Source of the DNA: an uncultured beta proteobacterium
GTDB taxonomy: Bacteria > Pseudomonadota > Gammaproteobacteria > Burkholderiales > Burkholderiaceae
Assembly: GCA_903827075.1 (NCBI GenBank)
Contig: CAIKGX010000195.1
Span: 1-13,037 of the forward strand
Direction: 5' to 3'
DNA length: 13,037 bases
Part shown: piece after piece, positions 6,878-13,037 of the stretch
How positions within the stretch are numbered: position 1 is the first letter of the stretch
How the letters are laid out: every line of letters begins with the position of its first letter
Position numbers and translations under genes: made by a program
Notes under the pieces: model-generated
Told to the model about the DNA's origin: nothing
Seen by the model: only the letters and a program-made list of their open reading frames with translations
Database searches by the model: none

Positions 6878-7342
6878 TTATTTATCCTCCCAACGAGCCA
6901 TTGCAGCATCGTCCGTCACGCGGGCATCCACCCATCTACCGCCTTCTGAGGTTTCTTCTTTTTTCCAGAACGGTGCGGCTGTTTTCAGGTAATCCATGAT
7001 GAACTCGCAGGCAGCAAATGCCTCACCTCTGTGCGCGCTGGTGACTGCTACCAAAACGATTTGGTCTTCAGGTAGCAATGGACCCACTCGATGAATCACC
7101 AGAGTTTTATAAATGTCCCAACGACTCTTTGCTTGCGTGATGATGTCTTCTAAGGCTTTCTCGGTCATACCGGGATAGTGTTCCAGCGTCATGCCTTTGA
7201 CTTGGCTGCCGTCGTTCATGTCGCGCACGGTACCAACAAAAGTCACCACTGCACCTACACGTGGGTCGTCTTTGCGTAGCGCTTTGACTTCAGTTGTGAG
7301 GTCAAAGTCATCTTGCTGAATGCGAATGAAATCATTTTTCAT
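6878..7342 (-). CDS. moaE: Molybdopterin synthase catalytic subunit
   Basis: MoaE is the large subunit of the cytoplasmic molybdopterin synthase. With thiocarboxylated MoaD it puts two sulfurs into cyclic pyranopterin monophosphate to make molybdopterin. The 154-residue protein has the usual length. It shows FVGTVRD (35-41), EHYPGM (54-59), the HRVGPL turn (84-89), AHRGEAF (103-109) and the active-site stretch YLKTAAPFWKKE, with Lys120 and Lys127 matching the catalytic lysines of the family. The ATG at 7342 lies one base after the moaD stop, preceded by AGGCGG at five bases; this is preferred over an upstream in-frame start at 7390 that would intrude into moaD. The tight coupling fits equal amounts of the two subunits, which form a heterotetramer. 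Confidence 0.96.
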   Translation of the reverse strand: MKNDFIRIQQDDFDLTTEVKALRKDDPRVGAVVTFVGTVRDMNDGSQVKGMTLEHYPGMTEKALEDIITQAKSRWDIYKTLVIHRVGPLLPEDQIVLVAVTSAHRGEAFAACEFIMDYLKTAAPFWKKEETSEGGRWVDARVTDDAAMARWEDK

Positions 7343-7343
7343 C

Positions 7344-7601
7344 TTAGCCGCCTGTAACCGGAGGGAAGAATGCCACTTCAGCACCCTCAACTAGCGCTGC
7401 TGTGTCTTTAACCATCTCCTGATTTAGTGCGCAACGAATGACTTTGTTGCTAGCCAATATTTCAGCCCAAGGATTTCCGCGTTCGATGAGATGAGCCCTT
7501 AAGTCGGCAATCGTCTTTACTTCTACAGAAGTGGTAATACTCTCCTCGGTGAGGCCAAGACCTTCCCGTAATGAGGCAAAAAATCGTAATTGGAGTTTCA
7601 T
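7344..7601 (-). CDS. moaD: Molybdopterin synthase sulfur carrier subunit
   Basis: MoaD is a small ubiquitin-fold protein whose C-terminal glycine is turned into a thiocarboxylate, which donates sulfur in molybdopterin synthesis. The 85-residue frame begins MKLQLRFFASLREGLG, a typical beta-grasp start, contains ALNQE near residues 58-62, and ends with FFPPVTGG. This has the obligatory terminal Gly-Gly that inserts into the MoaE active site. It lies 18 nt after moeA and one base before moaE, so all three are probably on one mRNA. MoaA, MoaB/MoaC and the activating MoeB are not in the window and must be encoded elsewhere. Confidence 0.95.
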   Translation of the reverse strand: MKLQLRFFASLREGLGLTEESITTSVEVKTIADLRAHLIERGNPWAEILASNKVIRCALNQEMVKDTAALVEGAEVAFFPPVTGG

Positions 7602-7619
7602 AGATGAATGCTAAGCCGA

Positions 7620-8861
7620 TTAGGCGAGGAGTGCATTAAAAGGAATGTACTTCACTAGGTCACCCGCTTTGAAAGCTTGTCCTGGTGGGCAATCCACCAA
7701 ACCATCACCCCACGATGCACTGGTGAGCACTCCGGAGCTTTGATTGGGGAATAGATCCAAGCCTCCCTGGGTATTAATCTTGACGCGCAGGAACTCATTA
7801 CGGCGATCAGCTTTTGGCCAATCAAAGTCGGCACGCATTAGATAGGACTGCGGTGAGCTTGTATCCCGTCCTTGCAACTTGAGAATGAAGGGTCGTACAA
7901 ACAATAAAAATGTGACAAAGCTGGATACAGGGTTACCGGGTAGACCGATAAACCAGGCTTCGCCATCTTTAGGTTCATCTGACTTACGCACGGTACCAAA
8001 AGCCAAAGGTTTGCCTGGCTTAATTGCAATCTGCCAAAGATCCAATCTACCTTCAGCAGTAACTGCAGGTTTGATGTGATCCTCTTCTCCAACCGATACG
8101 CCGCCAGAAGTAATGATGAGGTCATGATTTTTACTGGCTTTGCGCAATGTTTCTCTAGTGGCACTCAGACTATCAGGAATAATTCCATAGTCAGTAGCAT
8201 CACACCCTAAGGATTTAAGGCATGCCAATAAGGTATCGCGATTGGAGTTATAAATACCGCCGGGTTTAAGCGGTTCACCAGGAAGAGATAGTTCATCACC
8301 TGTGAAGAATGCAGCGACCTTCACTCTGCGTTTGACGTTTAAATGCGTTAAGCCAGCAGAAGCAGCAACACCCAACTCCTGTGGACGCAAGAAAGTTCCA
8401 GCTATTAATGCAGTCTTGCCTGCCGTTAAATCTTCACCTCTTCTCCGAATCCATTGACCTAAGACGGGTGCAATATTGACCTGCACTTGATCGGTCAATC
8501 CTTCTGGAATAGCGCAATCTTCTTGCATCACTACTGCGTCTGCCCCCGGAGGTATTGGAGCGCCGGTAAATATTCTAGCGACAGTGCCAGGCTCTAGCGT
8601 TGTACCTACTGATCCTGCCGGTATACGCTGGGCAACCTTGAGAATATTTCCTGGGATTTTGGTATCCGCAGCTCTCACCGCATAACCATCCATTGAGGTG
8701 TTGTCGAGCGGCGGCACATCCACTAGGCAACTCACATCCTGAGCGAGCACACGACCTAAGGCTGCTTGCATTGCCACTTCTTCGCACTCACTTACTGGCG
8801 TAGCGTGAGATAACAGATGATCTAAAGCCTGCTGTGCAGTCAACATCGGTGGCTTAGTCAT
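7620..8861 (-). CDS. moeA: Molybdopterin molybdenumtransferase
   Basis: MoeA ligates molybdate to adenylated molybdopterin, giving active molybdenum cofactor in the cytoplasm. The 413-residue length is normal. Domains follow the family order: an N-terminal region with DNTSMDGYAVRAAD (about 53-66), the inserted domain with PIPPGADAVVMQED (about 103-116), then the MoCF-type domain with ITSGGVSVGEEDH (about 250-262), IKPGKPLAFG and GLPGNPVSSF (about 305-314), and a C-terminal beta domain. The ATG at 8861 gives MTKPPMLTAQQAL, the usual beginning. The ribosome site is weak. It follows thrC by 28 nt on the same strand and precedes moaD, so it probably shares the long transcript. Confidence 0.96.
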   Translation of the reverse strand: MTKPPMLTAQQALDHLLSHATPVSECEEVAMQAALGRVLAQDVSCLVDVPPLDNTSMDGYAVRAADTKIPGNILKVAQRIPAGSVGTTLEPGTVARIFTGAPIPPGADAVVMQEDCAIPEGLTDQVQVNIAPVLGQWIRRRGEDLTAGKTALIAGTFLRPQELGVAASAGLTHLNVKRRVKVAAFFTGDELSLPGEPLKPGGIYNSNRDTLLACLKSLGCDATDYGIIPDSLSATRETLRKASKNHDLIITSGGVSVGEEDHIKPAVTAEGRLDLWQIAIKPGKPLAFGTVRKSDEPKDGEAWFIGLPGNPVSSFVTFLLFVRPFILKLQGRDTSSPQSYLMRADFDWPKADRRNEFLRVKINTQGGLDLFPNQSSGVLTSASWGDGLVDCPPGQAFKAGDLVKYIPFNALLA

Positions 8862-8889
8862 GGTGATTGTTTTATTGCTTGCTTTAGTT

Positions 8890-10332
8890 TTAACTAAGAT
8901 GCGTTGTGATGAATGTTTTAACTTGATTCACATCAGCATCAATATTTTCAACGCGCTGTGGCTTTGACTTGATATCTTTAAATGCTGCTGGACATTCTGC
9001 TGGACGTCCAAGCGCCACTTCAATCGTCTCTTCAAACTTAATAGGCAAAGCAGTCTCGAGCACCAACATCGGAATACCCGCTTGCAAATGTTCTCTCGCG
9101 ACCTTCACACCATCTGCCGTATGCGTATCGATCATCACGCCATAGCGTGCATCAATATCACGAATGGTTTCTAAGCGGTTCTCGTGGGTGCTACGACCAG
9201 ACTGAAATCCGTATTTACCCATCTCTTTAAAGATCGCTTCTTTAGAAATATCAAATCCACCAGCCTCATCAACTTGTTTAAACATGTCTGCAGTGGCTTT
9301 TCCATCCTGACTCATTAGATCAAATACAAAACGCTCAAAGTTGCTGGCTTTAGAAATATCCATTGAAGGACTGGAGGTATGCAATGTCTCAGCAGACTTG
9401 CGTGCACGATATACGCCCGTGCGGAAGAACTCGTCGAGAACATCATTCTCATTAGTGGCTGCAACCAGATGCTCAATTGGCAGACCCATCATGCGGGCAA
9501 TGTGACCAGCACAGATATTACCGAAGTTGCCAGATGGAACAGTAAAGGATACTTTTTCTGCGCTAGATTTGGTAGCCAGCAAATAACCTTGGAAGTAATA
9601 CACCACCTGAGCTACCACTCGCCCCCAGTTAATGGAGTTCACTGTACCGATTTGATGATTCGCTTTAAAGCTGTGGTCGTTACTCACGGCTTTCACAATA
9701 TCTTGGCAATCATCAAAGACACCGGCGACTGCCAAGTTAAAAATATTGGGATCTTGTAGAGAATACATTTGCGCAGACTGGAAGGCGCTCATCTTGCCGC
9801 GTGGTGAGAGCATAAAAACCTTCACGCCCTCTTTGCCACGCATGGCATATTCCGCTGCACTACCAGTATCACCAGAGGTGGCACCCAAAATATTGAGCTT
9901 CTGGTCTTTTTTCTTTAAGGCATATTCAAAAAGATTGCCAAGCAACTGCATTGCCATATCTTTAAATGCCAATGTAGGGCCATTAGATAAGCTTAACAAA
10001 CCAATACGCGTGCCTTGCTCATCGCCCAACCAATGCAACGGTGTAATGTCCTTCGCATGATCTTGTGGGCGACCATTGCAATAGACTTGCTCGGTATAGG
10101 TCTTGCGCAATAAGGCCCGTAAATCCGCCTCAGGAATGTCATCGCAATACAGACTTAAGACTTCATAGGCCAAATCTGCATAAGACAAGCCGCGCCAAGA
10201 ATCTAACTGCTCTTTGCTTACTTGCGGATAGTGCATCGGCAAATACAATCCACCATCTGGAGCTAAACCGCCAAGCAGAATTTCTAGAAAGGATTGCTGT
10301 GGGCTATTGCCCCGAGTCGATTGGTAACGCAT
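8890..10332 (-). CDS. thrC: Threonine synthase
   Basis: Threonine synthase is a cytoplasmic PLP enzyme that converts O-phosphohomoserine into threonine, the last step of the pathway. The 480 residues fit the longer class found in proteobacteria and fungi. The N-terminus MRYQSTRGNSP and the following GLAPDGGLYLP (22-32) are typical. The PLP-binding lysine is Lys124 within LAFKDMAMQ, the ATSGDTGSAA motif binds the cofactor phosphate, and VPSGNFGN forms part of the active site. It starts 6 nt after hom, so coupled translation is likely. Homoserine kinase (thrB), which supplies its substrate, is absent here and must lie elsewhere, as is common in Burkholderiales. No truncation was seen. Confidence 0.97.
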   Translation of the reverse strand: MRYQSTRGNSPQQSFLEILLGGLAPDGGLYLPMHYPQVSKEQLDSWRGLSYADLAYEVLSLYCDDIPEADLRALLRKTYTEQVYCNGRPQDHAKDITPLHWLGDEQGTRIGLLSLSNGPTLAFKDMAMQLLGNLFEYALKKKDQKLNILGATSGDTGSAAEYAMRGKEGVKVFMLSPRGKMSAFQSAQMYSLQDPNIFNLAVAGVFDDCQDIVKAVSNDHSFKANHQIGTVNSINWGRVVAQVVYYFQGYLLATKSSAEKVSFTVPSGNFGNICAGHIARMMGLPIEHLVAATNENDVLDEFFRTGVYRARKSAETLHTSSPSMDISKASNFERFVFDLMSQDGKATADMFKQVDEAGGFDISKEAIFKEMGKYGFQSGRSTHENRLETIRDIDARYGVMIDTHTADGVKVAREHLQAGIPMLVLETALPIKFEETIEVALGRPAECPAAFKDIKSKPQRVENIDADVNQVKTFITTHLS

Positions 10333-10338
10333 GTATTT

Positions 10339-11649
10339 TTAGGACAAATTTTCTAAACGAATTTTTACCACTTCGCCAGCTACTGTCTTCAGATTCTGAA
10401 TTTCTTGGATTGCCGCAAGCATGTGCTTTTCTTTGGTCTCGTGAGTCAAAGCAACAAGATCGGTCTGACTCTCGCCCTCATCCGCCTCTTTTTGCAAGAG
10501 TGCATCAATCGAGATACCATGTGCAGCCAAGATCTTCGTGATGTCTGCCAACACACCAGCTTGGTCCGCTACGCGTAAGCGAAGGTAATAGCTGGTAGTG
10601 ATTTCACCCATAGGAAGAACGGGGATATCGCGCACAGCATCTGGCTGGAAAGCCAAGTAAGGCACGCGGTTTTCGGGGCTAGCACCAAGCAGGCGGGTGA
10701 TATCGACTAAGTCGGCAATCACAGCAGAAGCGGTTGGCTCTGATCCAGCGCCTTTGCCGTAGTACAAAGTGGTGCCAACAGCATCGCCAAATACCTGAAC
10801 GGCATTCATGGCGCCTTCAACGTTCGCAATCAAACGCTTAGTCGGAATTAAGGTTGGGTGAACGCGCAACTCCACACCAGTAGTCGTTTTCTTCGCAATA
10901 CCGAGCAACTTAATGCGATAGCCTAATTGCTCTGCATACTTAATATCAATGGCAGCTAACTTAGTAATACCTTCAACGTGCGCTTTCTCGAACTGCATTG
11001 GAATACCAAAGGCAATTGCACTCATGATGGTGGCCTTATGGGCAGCATCAACACCTTCAATATCAAATGTCGGATCGGCTTCGGCGTAACCTAAGCGCTG
11101 CGCCTCTTTAAGAACCGTTGCAAAGTCTAGGCCTTTGTCACGCATCTCAGAAAGAATGAAGTTAGTTGTGCCATTAATAATGCCGGCGATCCACTCAATC
11201 CGATTCGCGGTCAAACCTTCGCGCAATGCTTTGATGATGGGAATACCACCGGCAACCGCAGCCTCAAATGCCACCATGACACCTTTTTCATGAGCAGCTT
11301 TAAATATCTCATTGCCATGAACGGCAATTAAAGCCTTATTGGCTGTAACCACATGCTTACCAGCGGCAATTGCTTCAAGTACCAAGTCTTTCGCTATACC
11401 GTAACCACCAATGAGCTCAACCACAACATCAATCTCAGGATTGTTAATGACTGCACGGGCATCATTCACAATTTGCGCACGATCTTGCACGATTTCTTTT
11501 GCACGTTCTACGTTCAGATCAGCCACTGTATGAATTCGAATACCGCGACCGGCACGACGCAAAATCTCATCTTGGTTACGCTCGAGAACGGTGAATACGC
11601 CACCACCTACAGTGCCAATACCTAATAGACCTACTTGAATCGGTTTCAT
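10339..11649 (-). CDS. hom: Homoserine dehydrogenase with ACT domain
   Basis: Homoserine dehydrogenase reduces aspartate semialdehyde to homoserine with NAD(P)H, the branch point to threonine and methionine. The 436-residue, single-function form has an N-terminal Rossmann domain with GLLGIGTVGGGV (7-18), TANKALIA (102-109, with the conserved Lys105), GTTNFIL (160-166), and the catalytic region EADPTFDIEGVDAAHK with Lys205. The C-terminal part from about 350 onward is an ACT domain, with RVADQAGVLADITKIL followed by HGISIDALLQKE. This domain usually binds threonine for feedback inhibition. The ATG overlaps the upstream aminotransferase stop as ATGA (11646-11649), which implies translational coupling. 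thrC follows after 6 nt. Confidence 0.97.
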   Translation of the reverse strand: MKPIQVGLLGIGTVGGGVFTVLERNQDEILRRAGRGIRIHTVADLNVERAKEIVQDRAQIVNDARAVINNPEIDVVVELIGGYGIAKDLVLEAIAAGKHVVTANKALIAVHGNEIFKAAHEKGVMVAFEAAVAGGIPIIKALREGLTANRIEWIAGIINGTTNFILSEMRDKGLDFATVLKEAQRLGYAEADPTFDIEGVDAAHKATIMSAIAFGIPMQFEKAHVEGITKLAAIDIKYAEQLGYRIKLLGIAKKTTTGVELRVHPTLIPTKRLIANVEGAMNAVQVFGDAVGTTLYYGKGAGSEPTASAVIADLVDITRLLGASPENRVPYLAFQPDAVRDIPVLPMGEITTSYYLRLRVADQAGVLADITKILAAHGISIDALLQKEADEGESQTDLVALTHETKEKHMLAAIQEIQNLKTVAGEVVKIRLENLS

Positions 11650-12905
11650 GATGCCTTTGATGCTGTGAAATTAGCCGTTTTACGGCTATGTTTTTGACGA
11701 TAACGCTCCAGAAAACGCGCAAGACGACTAATAGCCTCTTTCAGCACATCTTCATGGGGCAAGAACACCACACGGAAATGATCTGGCTTATTCCAGTTAA
11801 ATCCAGAGCCTTGTACCAATAGCACTTTCTCTTCCTTCAAAAGATCAGCGATGAACTGTTGATCATCTTCTATTGGATACATTTCTAAATCTAATTTGGG
11901 AAACAAATACAAGGCGGACTTAGGCTTGACGCAAGTGACACCTGGAATAGCAGTAATCAGCTTCCAGGCCAGATCCCGCTGCTTAGCTAAGCGGCCACCT
12001 TCAGCAACTAAGTCATTAATGCTTTGATATCCGCCCAAAGCCGTTTGGATTGCGTATTGGCCAGGGACATTGGCGCACAAGCGCATCGAAGAAAGCATAT
12101 TCAGCCCTTCGATGTAGTCACGGACCATTTCTTTATCGCCTGAAACAATCATCCATCCCGCGCGGTAACCACAGGAACGGTAGTTCTTGGATAAGCCATT
12201 AAAAGTAATGGTGACAACATCGGTAGATAAAGAGGCCAAGGAGACATGTTTCTCCTGGTCATACAACATCTTGTCGTAGATTTCATCGGCAAACAAAATT
12301 AGGCCATGCTCACGAGCAATCTCAGTAAGCTCAATCAACACTTCTTTGGAATAAATTGCGCCTGTTGGATTATTCGGATTAATCACCACAATCGCTTTAG
12401 TGCGTGGGGTAATCTTTTGACGCAGATCAGCTAAATCTGGCGCCCATTCTTTGGATTCATCACATAGATAGTGAACAGGAGTACCGCCGGACAAACTGAC
12501 GGCAGCTGTCCACAGGGGATAGTCAGGCGCTGGTACCAGAACTTCATCGCCATCGTTTAGCAAGGCATTCATGGACATAACGATGAGCTCAGAAACCCCA
12601 TTGCCGGTATAGATATCGTCCAAGGTCACCCCTTGGATACCCTTTTCCTGGCAATACTGCATGATGGCCTTACGCGCAGCAAAGATCCCTTTGGAATCAG
12701 AGTACGCTGAGGCATTTCCCAAATTACGGATCATGTCGAGCTGGATCTCTTCTGGGGGGTCAAAGCCAAAAACGCCCACGTTACCGATGTTTAATTTGAT
12801 GATTTTGTGGCCCTCTTCCTCCATGCGCTGAGCAAGCTCAAGCACGGGACCACGTATGTCATAACAGACGTGATTGAGTTTTTCGGACTTTAGGATCGGT
12901 TTCAC
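11646..12905 (-). CDS. PLP-dependent aminotransferase, AlaA type
   Basis: A fold-type I (class I/II) aminotransferase of 419 residues, most like E. coli AlaA (YfbQ), which makes alanine from pyruvate and glutamate. Seen in the sequence: NIGNVGVFGF near 39-48, SDSKGIFAARKA (69-80), the PNNPTGA motif (177-183), FADEIYDKM (205-213) with the aspartate that holds the PLP ring nitrogen, the Schiff-base lysine Lys240 in FNGLSKNYR, and the RAGW phosphate arginine (Arg248). Substrate cannot be settled from sequence; its position before hom would also fit aspartate-family metabolism. The start is GTG at 12905, giving MKPILKSEKLNHVCYDIRG, which matches relatives. No strong ribosome site is visible. It opens the long minus-strand run, so its unmapped promoter should lie in the 78-nt divergent gap. 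Confidence 0.93.
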   Translation of the reverse strand: MKPILKSEKLNHVCYDIRGPVLELAQRMEEEGHKIIKLNIGNVGVFGFDPPEEIQLDMIRNLGNASAYSDSKGIFAARKAIMQYCQEKGIQGVTLDDIYTGNGVSELIVMSMNALLNDGDEVLVPAPDYPLWTAAVSLSGGTPVHYLCDESKEWAPDLADLRQKITPRTKAIVVINPNNPTGAIYSKEVLIELTEIAREHGLILFADEIYDKMLYDQEKHVSLASLSTDVVTITFNGLSKNYRSCGYRAGWMIVSGDKEMVRDYIEGLNMLSSMRLCANVPGQYAIQTALGGYQSINDLVAEGGRLAKQRDLAWKLITAIPGVTCVKPKSALYLFPKLDLEMYPIEDDQQFIADLLKEEKVLLVQGSGFNWNKPDHFRVVFLPHEDVLKEAISRLARFLERYRQKHSRKTANFTASKAS

Positions 12906-12925
12906 AATAAATTAAAGGTAAGTTC

Positions 12926-12957
12926 TTGAAATCTGAGAAAAAACAGCTAGCTATAAT
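12926..12957 (+). promoter_or_regulatory. Candidate promoter of the right-edge gene
   Basis: A perfect TATAAT at 12952-12957 lies 26 bases before the GTG start, and TTGAAA at 12926-12931 lies 20 bases upstream of it, a longer gap than ideal. A second TATAAT begins at 12961. The pair is a plausible sigma-70 promoter in the 78-nt divergent gap, which must also hold a promoter for the minus-strand run. I could not place the minus-strand promoter with confidence. Confidence 0.4.
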
Positions 12958-12983
12958 CCATATAATTATGACAGAGAGTGCAT

Positions 12984-13037
12984 GTGAAGCTTCAATCTGA
13001 CCCCCATTCCGGAGCCAATACGATCACCGGCTATGGT
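12984..13037 (+). CDS. Start of an Mth938/Xcc1710-like (DUF498) protein, cut by the edge
   Basis: Only the first 18 codons are inside the window, beginning GTG-AAG-CTT and reading MKLQSDPHSGANTITGYG. The phrase resembles the start of Mth938-like (DUF498/DUF598, Xcc1710-like) proteins of Burkholderiales, which commonly sit beside this aminotransferase gene. GAGAG at 12974-12978, five bases before the GTG, is a fair ribosome site. The ATG at 12982 is followed at once by TGA, and the ATG at 12968 stops after ten codons, so GTG is the only workable start. Function of the family is not firmly known. The assignment is a resemblance over 18 residues plus context. Confidence 0.6.
   Translation, partial: MKLQSDPHSGANTITGYG

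Noticed and set aside
7343..7390. Longer moaE starting at 7390
   Set aside because: It would overlap the C-terminal codons of moaD, and the extra residues are not family-like. ATG 7342 has a good ribosome site and the expected length.
10065..10541. 158-codon open frame on + across the thrC-hom junction
   Set aside because: It overlaps both conserved genes on the other strand and has no domain or ribosome site.
12906..12983. Threonine attenuator or leader peptide before the aminotransferase-hom-thrC run
   Set aside because: The 78-nt gap has no small frame rich in Thr/Ile codons and no terminator/antiterminator hairpins.

Overview
The window is a stretch of bacterial housekeeping chromosome. 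Gene content, moderately low GC and protein style point to a betaproteobacterium of the Burkholderiaceae, and most specifically to a freshwater Polynucleobacter-like organism. This is inference from recognisable proteins and gene order (aminotransferase-hom-thrC-moeA-moaD-moaE next to clpB and aceA); no database search was run. Nearly all genes lie on the minus strand, so transcription runs from high to low coordinates. Exceptions are a small GIY-YIG nuclease gene and the first 18 codons of a gene leaving the right edge.

Right part (13037 down to 6878): a gene resembling the Mth938/Xcc1710-like (DUF498) family starts on + at 12984. It is divergent from a long minus-strand run made of an AlaA-type aminotransferase, homoserine dehydrogenase (overlapping it by 4 bp), threonine synthase (6 nt gap), moeA (28 nt), moaD (18 nt) and moaE (1 nt). 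The spacing suggests one transcript combining amino-acid synthesis from aspartate/pyruvate with late molybdopterin assembly: MoaD-MoaE form molybdopterin synthase and MoeA inserts molybdate.

Middle part (6877 to 5501): a possible unlisted 57-codon ORF lies in frame behind the moaE stop and 9 nt before a four-helix DUF4239 (bestrophin-like) membrane protein gene. A UPF0213-type GIY-YIG gene on + converges with the DUF4239 gene and is divergent from clpB. A good sigma-32-type promoter for clpB lies at 5488-5517, over the upstream extension of the GIY-YIG frame, and helps choose the GIY-YIG start.

Left part (5419 to 1): full-length ClpB disaggregase, a 12-helix MFS transporter 49 nt behind it, a 291-nt AT-rich gap with several inverted repeats, and isocitrate lyase (aceA). 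aceA runs off the left edge lacking only its last roughly 18 residues. No mobile element, CRISPR, tRNA or rRNA was seen. The most useful leads are the small ORF after moaE, the clpB heat-shock promoter, and the structured leader region of aceA. I found no clear evidence for a new multi-gene system.
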